Positions 5,656-9,351 of a DNA stretch of 9,351 nt are shown one piece after another. A program made the translations under genes and the position numbers. Numbering within the stretch: position 1 is the first letter of the stretch; each line of letters begins with the position of its first letter. Where the stretch lies: contig DUGD01000017.1 of the NCBI GenBank assembly GCA_013331575.1, positions 549 through 9,899 of the forward strand, given 5' to 3'. A model generated the notes under the pieces. It was not told the DNA's origin, did not search any database, and saw only the letters and a program-made list of their open reading frames with translations. This DNA is from Candidatus Woesearchaeota archaeon (GTDB taxonomy: Archaea; Nanobdellota; Nanobdellia; Woesearchaeales; UBA525).

Positions 5656-6618
5656 TCACTCCTTGAACACCATGGCAGCTATCTCGTTTGCGTCACGATG
5701 GACTTTCGCTTTCTGGTTGAAATCGTGCTGCTCCTTGAGCATGAGGACCCATCGCGCAGGACCGAAATGACGCTTGACGATATCGCCCTTACGCACCACA
5801 TGCTGGTGCTCATTCTCACGCATCTCGTCAAGATGGAGCGAGCCTATACGTCCGACGATAGTATCGACATCGATACGCTCCTGCGACATATGCTCGATCG
5901 TCGCGCACGCGGCAGCGGCAAGATAGGCCGAGCGCTCCCTGCGCCCTGAAGCGCGCGAGTAGGCATGGATGATCGCCGCAGCGTCACGCGACGTGTATTC
6001 GGTGCCGCCGAGCGCTTCGAGCGTGGTGCAAGTCGCATCGGCGAGATCAGACGCCCACTCCTCACGGTTGGAGGAACGATAATACTCCTTAATGAGGTCG
6101 AGGGCTTCGCCGGGTTTCCGCCCTGTCGCGCTGAGCGTCGTGATAGTCCTGCAGACCATATCCCCTAAGAGCGCCGCAGTATTGTCGTGGGCGGAATGTG
6201 TCGCATAACAGTCTACGAGCATCGCGATATCGGCGGCGGAGAATCCCGTCTTGTGCAGCGTCTCAAGCGTCTGGCACGTCACCTTGCTCAGCCCGCTCAC
6301 CCATTCAGCGTATCTCGAACCTTTCGCATAGGCGGTGAGAATATCTATCGCATCATCGACGGATGCGCCTGCCGTGTGCGCAGCGTTCAACGTATTGCAC
6401 GATGCATCACAGAGAGAGCACGACACTTCCTTGAATCCGGACGTCTTGGCGTACGCGGCGACCACGCTAGCGACATCGACGATACTAAGCCCGTGCTTTT
6501 TCACAACATCGAGAGTGTGATACGCGCATTGCAGAAGCGCGCGATCGCTCTCAACATGACCTCCCTCCAAACGGTAGAGGTTGACCAATGCTTCGAGATC
6601 AGCTCCCGAGCGCACCAT
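5656..6618 (-). CDS. Protein of five 41-residue helical repeats, probable alpha-solenoid
   Basis: The family is not recognised. After a 32-residue lead, residues 33-237 are five consecutive units of exactly 41 residues, followed by a partial sixth (238-265). Fixed positions per unit are C1 (Y in unit 1), T3, L/I4, G11 (E in unit 5), D/E16, Y24, S28 and L37, with mostly helical residues between. This fits two helices per unit, as in HEAT/ARM-like solenoids that bind proteins, but the consensus is not one I know. The tail (about 266-320) is different: charged and basic, with KGDIVKRHFGPARWVLMLKEQ. There is no signal peptide or membrane segment. Cysteine at nearly every unit start is striking for a cytoplasmic protein. 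The start ATG 6618 is 27 bp from TTTATAAA, so the mRNA is probably leaderless. The metallopeptidase gene follows 111 bp downstream with its own TATA box. Confidence 0.85.
   Translation of the reverse strand: MVRSGADLEALVNLYRLEGGHVESDRALLQCAYHTLDVVKKHGLSIVDVASVVAAYAKTSGFKEVSCSLCDASCNTLNAAHTAGASVDDAIDILTAYAKGSRYAEWVSGLSKVTCQTLETLHKTGFSAADIAMLVDCYATHSAHDNTAALLGDMVCRTITTLSATGRKPGEALDLIKEYYRSSNREEWASDLADATCTTLEALGGTEYTSRDAAAIIHAYSRASGRRERSAYLAAAACATIEHMSQERIDVDTIVGRIGSLHLDEMRENEHQHVVRKGDIVKRHFGPARWVLMLKEQHDFNQKAKVHRDANEIAAMVFKE
5908..6522 (-). repeat. Five in-frame 123-bp units encoding the 41-residue repeats
   Basis: Unit boundaries on the minus strand are 6522-6400, 6399-6277, 6276-6154, 6153-6031 and 6030-5908. 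They are conserved at protein level (C-x-T-L, D16, Y24, S28, L37) but clearly diverged in DNA, indicating old duplications kept by selection on the fold. No insertion or deletion breaks the 41-residue spacing. Confidence 0.85.
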
Positions 6619-6640
6619 GCGAGATTCCTGGCGATTGGAC

Positions 6641-6648
6641 TTTATAAA
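6641..6648 (-). promoter_or_regulatory. TATA box of the 41-residue repeat gene
   Basis: TTTATAAA is centred 27 bp upstream of ATG 6618, the spacing expected if transcription starts at the A of the start codon. No Shine-Dalgarno lies between. It is the cleanest TATA box in the window. Confidence 0.75.
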
Positions 6649-6710
6649 TGTTACACGAAACTAGATACTCCAGAAGACACATCGCATTGTTATACGACGA
6701 CAGGAATGGG

Positions 6711-6732
6711 AGAAACGAAAGAAAAAAAGGAA
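6711..6732 (-). terminator. T-rich transcription end after the lipoprotein gene
   Basis: The minus strand reads TTCCTTTTTTTCTTTCGTTTC starting about 15 bp past the lipoprotein stop (6747-6749). This is a typical archaeal oligo-T terminator and separates the surface operon from the repeat-protein gene. Confidence 0.65.
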
Positions 6733-6746
6733 CATAAACTGCATAG

Positions 6747-6965
6747 CTAGATTGACGCTAAGTCGCTATCCAGACTGTCGAGGTCGCTCGTCGCGCTCTC
6801 GATCGTATCATCTGGAAGGCTATTCTCGAACTCGTCCACGACTTGCACCGACGCATCATCTGCAGGAGCGGCTGTATCCCCGGCATCAGGCGTGGAGCCT
6901 GTGCAACCGAACGTCGCAACTCCGACGATAAACATCGCGATGAGGAGCACTGCGATGGATCTCAT
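6747..6965 (-). CDS. Small acidic lipoprotein, 72 residues
   Basis: The N-terminus MRSIAVLLIAMFIVGVATFGC is a textbook lipoprotein signal: one arginine, a hydrophobic core of about 16 residues, and a TFGC lipobox with lipid-attachable cysteine at C21. The mature part is about 52 residues, starts with a T/P/A/D-rich linker, and ends in an acidic segment, SDLDSLDSDLASI, with regularly spaced leucines that may form one amphipathic helix. It contains no other cysteine or lysine after the signal. Its ATG overlaps the upstream gene's stop as ATGA (6962-6965), and GAGGTGA lies 4 nt before the ATG inside that gene, so the two are translated in a coupled way. It probably sits on the outer face of the membrane and may anchor or partner the secreted helical protein; this is inferred from the operon. 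No domain family is recognised. Confidence 0.82.
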   Translation of the reverse strand: MRSIAVLLIAMFIVGVATFGCTGSTPDAGDTAAPADDASVQVVDEFENSLPDDTIESATSDLDSLDSDLASI

Positions 6966-8380
6966 GCAGTCACCTCATCGTCCCCAGTGCCTTGATCGGC
7001 GGTGCCGTCATCATCGGACGATTCGGATTCGATCTCCGTCTCGACCTCTACCTCGACTTCGACATCATCGCTCACTGTATCATCGCTGATCGACCGCGCT
7101 ACCTCTTTGAGGCGCTCGACATCGAGACCGCGTAACAGCGTCAAGATGTTGCGGAGCGAATCACGTGCGCCGCCCGCATCCTCACGGACCGCCTTGAGCT
7201 GCTCATGCGTCGACTTCAGAAGAGCGTTCGCCTCAGCTTCAGTCTTCACAGTGTCCATCGCGTCCAAGTAGGAGTCCTTCGCCTGCCGATAGCTTGCGGT
7301 GATGCTGTCGATCTCCGCTTCGAAATCATCGATGGCCGCATTCAGCGCAGCGACGTCTTTCCCGTCGGATGCAAGCGCATCGCTCGCCTCCTTGAACCGC
7401 ACATCCATCGCATTCAAGTGATTGATGAACTCCTGGAATCTGGAGTGCACGAGCAATCCTTCAGCCAAGCGGATGGTCACGCGCGCCTCTTTCCACGCAG
7501 TACGCAGGGACTCGGCCGCCGCCTTGGTCTCATTCACCGTGCTCTCGTTCGTCAATGCATCGATAAGCTCTTTCGCATCTTCGATGGACGCAGCGCGCTC
7601 ATCGAGCTGGAGCACCATTGTGGCGGCGGTGGTGTCATCGATGTTCGCATTGGTCTGGATGCGCGTCTTCATGGTGCCGATGATGCGCAGCATCTGTTCA
7701 GCGGAATTGCCCATGAATCCCTTGCCCTCCTCGGCGAGCTTGCCGCGGGCATCCTCGCATTCAGCGCTCGCATCCTTCTTGCACTGCTCGCGCAAGTCAT
7801 CGCGGGCATCGAGGAATCCTTTGCGTTCATCCTTGAATTGCTCGCGGAGCTCCTTGATGCGTTCTTTGTCCGCCTTGTACTGCTCGCGGACCTGCTCAAG
7901 GTTGGTCTTGAACTCCTCACGGATCTGTTCGCGGCGGCTCTTGAACTCATCGATGAACGCCTTGCGGTCCTCGACGCTCAAGTCCTTGAACTCCTTGAAT
8001 CGCTCGCGCATCTCGTCGCGGGCTTGCTTACCCTCTTCTTTCATGCGCTCAATCTGCTCCTTGCGCTCTTCTCGAGCGCGTTCGCGTTCCTCCTTGCGCA
8101 GTTCGATCTGCACCTTGAGGTCTTCGCGCGTCTCAGCGCGTTCGCCAACGGCGATTCCGCTACGCAGTTGAGCGCGCAGTAACGGTCGTGCCTCAGAATC
8201 GCTATCATCAGCAACATCGTCAGCGTCATCATCTGCTGCGCCATCATCGTCGTTCACATCGTCCGAGCCGCTCGAACCGTCGCCCGAACTGCCATCATCA
8301 TCTCCGCTGGCGAATGCGGCCGGCACGAATGTGACGACCATCATCAACGCCAGGAGGAGCGCCATTGTTTTCTTGATCAT
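6962..8380 (-). CDS. Secreted, highly charged helical (coiled-coil) protein
   Basis: The start is ATG 8380, with GGAGGG 7 nt upstream; an in-frame ATG at 8395 precedes that ribosome site and is less likely. The 472-residue product begins with a signal peptide MIKKTMALLLALMMVVTFVP, probably cut after AFA at 24. Next comes an acidic S/G/D-rich linker (about 25-63). Residues about 75-225 are dense in E, K and R and predict a long coiled coil or single alpha-helix, with recurring REQ units and a lone C-x7-C pair (QCKKDASAEC). Residues 225-430 are further helices, with sequons NES and NET. The C-terminus returns to an acidic V/E/D/S tail without membrane anchor or sorting motif. It should work outside the membrane, perhaps at the cell surface. 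It is the first gene of an operon with the lipoprotein. No family is recognised. Confidence 0.87.
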   Translation of the reverse strand: MIKKTMALLLALMMVVTFVPAAFASGDDDGSSGDGSSGSDDVNDDDGAADDDADDVADDSDSEARPLLRAQLRSGIAVGERAETREDLKVQIELRKEERERAREERKEQIERMKEEGKQARDEMRERFKEFKDLSVEDRKAFIDEFKSRREQIREEFKTNLEQVREQYKADKERIKELREQFKDERKGFLDARDDLREQCKKDASAECEDARGKLAEEGKGFMGNSAEQMLRIIGTMKTRIQTNANIDDTTAATMVLQLDERAASIEDAKELIDALTNESTVNETKAAAESLRTAWKEARVTIRLAEGLLVHSRFQEFINHLNAMDVRFKEASDALASDGKDVAALNAAIDDFEAEIDSITASYRQAKDSYLDAMDTVKTEAEANALLKSTHEQLKAVREDAGGARDSLRNILTLLRGLDVERLKEVARSISDDTVSDDVEVEVEVETEIESESSDDDGTADQGTGDDEVTA

Positions 8381-8497
8381 TGCACATCCCTCCATGTTGT
8401 TGTTCCTTAACCTGAACTTTCCTGAAGCGGCTCAATGCCGCCAAGCCCTCACGATGCCGACCGGAAGCACCATTCAGCGCCGATCCGCAGGGGCTTG
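8381..8497 (-). promoter_or_regulatory. Probable structured 5' leader of the secreted-protein operon
   Basis: From the TATA centre near 8523 the predicted start is about 8497, giving a leader of about 117 nt. Its first seven bases, CAAGCCC (8497-8491), pair perfectly with GGGCTTG (8448-8442), and the next segment forms GCGGC-N5-GCCGC (8441-8427). After these stems come two TTCAGG copies and then the GGAGGG ribosome site at 8393-8388. It matches no riboswitch I know. It could control translation or mRNA stability. Confidence 0.45.
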
Positions 8498-8518
8498 TAA
8501 GATTCACAGCACACAGTC

Positions 8519-8544
8519 GTTTATAAACTTACTTTCGAAAGTAA
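8519..8544 (-). promoter_or_regulatory. Palindromic TATA box abutting a perfect 16-bp palindrome
   Basis: GTTTATAAAC (8519-8528) is itself palindromic and is followed without a gap by TTACTTTCGAAAGTAA (8529-8544), a perfect 16-bp palindrome. For the minus-strand surface operon the palindrome lies immediately upstream of TATA, over the BRE, a place where archaeal regulators commonly block or recruit the basal factors. A dimeric regulator site is the natural reading; the regulator is unknown. Confidence 0.65.
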
Positions 8545-8672
8545 CGTGAAGAAAAGTTCATATATGATTATTTTTTCATTATAATACTAATATACATATA
8601 TAATACACTTTGTAGTTTAATATACGCTCTAAATTACAATTCATTATCAAAATAACTGTTTTTAACAATAAC
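8545..8672. other. Strongly A/T-rich island between divergent surface genes
   Basis: About 125 bp made mostly of A and T, with TA-rich runs such as ATATACATATATAAT, contrast sharply with the G+C-rich flanks. I see no gene, no long inverted repeat and no tRNA. It may be promoter-flanking DNA, a bent or easily melted region, or the site of an old insertion. Confidence 0.6.
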
Positions 8673-8722
8673 ATCGATAGTGATAACACGCGCGACTGTC
8701 ACACAGCACGACAGAGACGAAA

Positions 8723-8756
8723 ACCGATACTGAAACCGATATTGCAACAACCGATA
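8723..8756 (+). repeat. Three ACCGATA direct repeats upstream of the plus-strand gene
   Basis: ACCGATA occurs at 8723-8729, 8735-8741 and 8750-8756, in steps of 12 and 15 bp, all on the same strand. They end 20 bp before the TATA-like box at 8777. Repeated same-strand heptamers here suggest binding sites for a regulator of the downstream gene. The surrounding sequence is simple in composition, so chance contributes. Confidence 0.45.
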
Positions 8757-8776
8757 CGTGCATGAGATGACGATAA

Positions 8777-8786
8777 TTAATAAATA
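8777..8786 (+). promoter_or_regulatory. TATA-like box of the right-end membrane protein gene
   Basis: TTAATAAATA is centred 26 bp before ATG 8807, again fitting a leaderless mRNA. This is the main reason for choosing ATG 8807 over the in-frame ATGs at 8822 and 8849, none of which has a Shine-Dalgarno. Confidence 0.5.
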
Positions 8787-8806
8787 AGGCATCGACTCTG
8801 CAACCC

Positions 8807-9351
8807 ATGGTGCGCGGGACGATGAGAATAACAGAACGACAATCAGACATGCCGACGCCTTTCGCCATCGGGATTCCAGATGCGCGCGCGCCGATACGTA
8901 CGCCGACCAATACCAAGATACTCAAGATAGCAGTCTTGCCCATAGCATTGTTGCTCATGATTACATCCATGACTGCAGCACTAGCAGCGACGCTTTCAGG
9001 AACAGTCTACACGCAGGACCTCGACATCGCGCGCTACAGCCTATTGACTGTGGAGAGCTCACCGCCGCAACGGATCATCCTGCCGAACGGGACGTACGTC
9101 ATCGAACTGAACCCTGGAGTCTACGCCGTCCGCGCGCAATACAACATAGGCGGACAACAATACGATGACCACACCGCGCTCAATATAACGCACAACGGCA
9201 CATTCACGTACGATTTCATCCTCTTTCCCGCCGAAGAGTACAGCGATGAAGAGCTCCCCGACATAGACGACATAACGACTGGCATCACGCAAGACGGCGG
9301 TACGGTCGACATCGTCACAACGACGGCCATACTGGCAATACTGGCGATGGT
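8807..9351 (+). CDS. Exported or membrane-anchored beta-sandwich protein, N-terminal part, cut by window edge
   Basis: The frame is open from ATG 8807 to the right edge (181 codons visible). Residues 1-36 are a polar, proline-containing lead, unusually long for a signal peptide. KILKIAVLPIALLLMITSM and AALA (37-60) form the hydrophobic core with a plausible cut before ATLSG. Residues 61-141 look like a carboxypeptidase-regulatory/PEGA-type beta-sandwich: SGTVY, NGTYVIELNPGVYAVRAQY and NGTFTYDFILFP. Three N-x-T sequons (PNGTY, LNITH, HNGTF) suit an extracellular domain. A second hydrophobic stretch begins at the window edge (about 172 onward, TTAILAILAMV), probably a membrane helix. I recall archaeal proteins with this domain ending in DLILFP, then a membrane helix and often a C-terminal winged helix; whether that follows here cannot be seen. 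The gene is divergent from the surface operon. Confidence 0.8.
   Translation, partial: MVRGTMRITERQSDMPTPFAIGIPDARAPIRTPTNTKILKIAVLPIALLLMITSMTAALAATLSGTVYTQDLDIARYSLLTVESSPPQRIILPNGTYVIELNPGVYAVRAQYNIGGQQYDDHTALNITHNGTFTYDFILFPAEEYSDEELPDIDDITTGITQDGGTVDIVTTTAILAILAM

Noticed and set aside
7205..8182. A 325-residue leucine-rich plus-strand frame opposite the secreted helical protein
   Set aside because: Glu/Lys/Arg-rich helices read in antisense give Leu/Phe/Ala-rich translations. The minus-strand frame has a signal peptide, Shine-Dalgarno and operon partner.
1..9351. tRNA, rRNA or CRISPR array
   Set aside because: No tRNA T-arm (GGTTCRA-type) in a foldable context, no rRNA-like conserved blocks and no regularly spaced repeats of 25-40 bp were seen.

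Overview
The window looks archaeal. The clearest sign is promoter architecture: A/T-rich TATA-like boxes lie about 26-27 bp upstream of the start codon of several genes (ATGs at 2397, 5544, 6618 and 8807), as expected for leaderless transcripts. Other genes carry purine-rich Shine-Dalgarno sequences (2831-2836, 6970-6976, 8388-8393). Probable transcript ends are T-rich tracts. Coding DNA is moderately G+C-rich, with one strongly A/T-rich island near the right end. I cannot name the lineage; a DPANN or euryarchaeal genome or MAG would fit.

Layout, left to right. (1) 1-753, minus: N-terminal 251 residues of an M17 leucyl aminopeptidase, cut by the window edge. (2) 895-2397, minus: a 500-residue, mostly helical, soluble protein of unknown family. 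(3) 2398-2842: non-coding region with a 15-bp tandem repeat and a probable 5' leader. (4) 2843-3190, plus: a 115-residue four-cysteine protein with an excellent Shine-Dalgarno. (5) 3311-4309, minus: thioredoxin reductase TrxB with a CATC centre. (6) 4310-4737: no convincing protein gene, but nested perfect inverted repeats that suggest a structured RNA, with an IS200/IS605-like end hairpin as the competing explanation. (7) 4738-5544, minus: a HEIAH gluzincin-type metallopeptidase. (8) 5656-6618, minus: a protein built from five perfectly spaced 41-residue repeats. (9) 6747-8380, minus: two translationally coupled exported proteins, a secreted charged helical protein and a tiny acidic lipoprotein. 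(10) 8381-8806: a divergent regulatory region with a structured leader, a 16-bp palindrome, an A/T-rich island and ACCGATA repeats. (11) 8807-9351, plus: N-terminal part of an exported or membrane-anchored beta-sandwich protein, cut by the window edge.

How it may fit together: the right third looks like a cell-surface module, with a secreted helical protein and lipoprotein in one operon and a divergent membrane protein under a shared, elaborate control region. The middle pairs a metallopeptidase with a repeat protein, adjacent but each with its own promoter. The left part is housekeeping (aminopeptidase, thioredoxin reductase) mixed with two unknown proteins. The best candidates for something undescribed are the 4546-4690 RNA-like element, the 41-residue repeat protein and the surface operon with its structured leader. 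All family calls come from reading motifs; no database search was possible.
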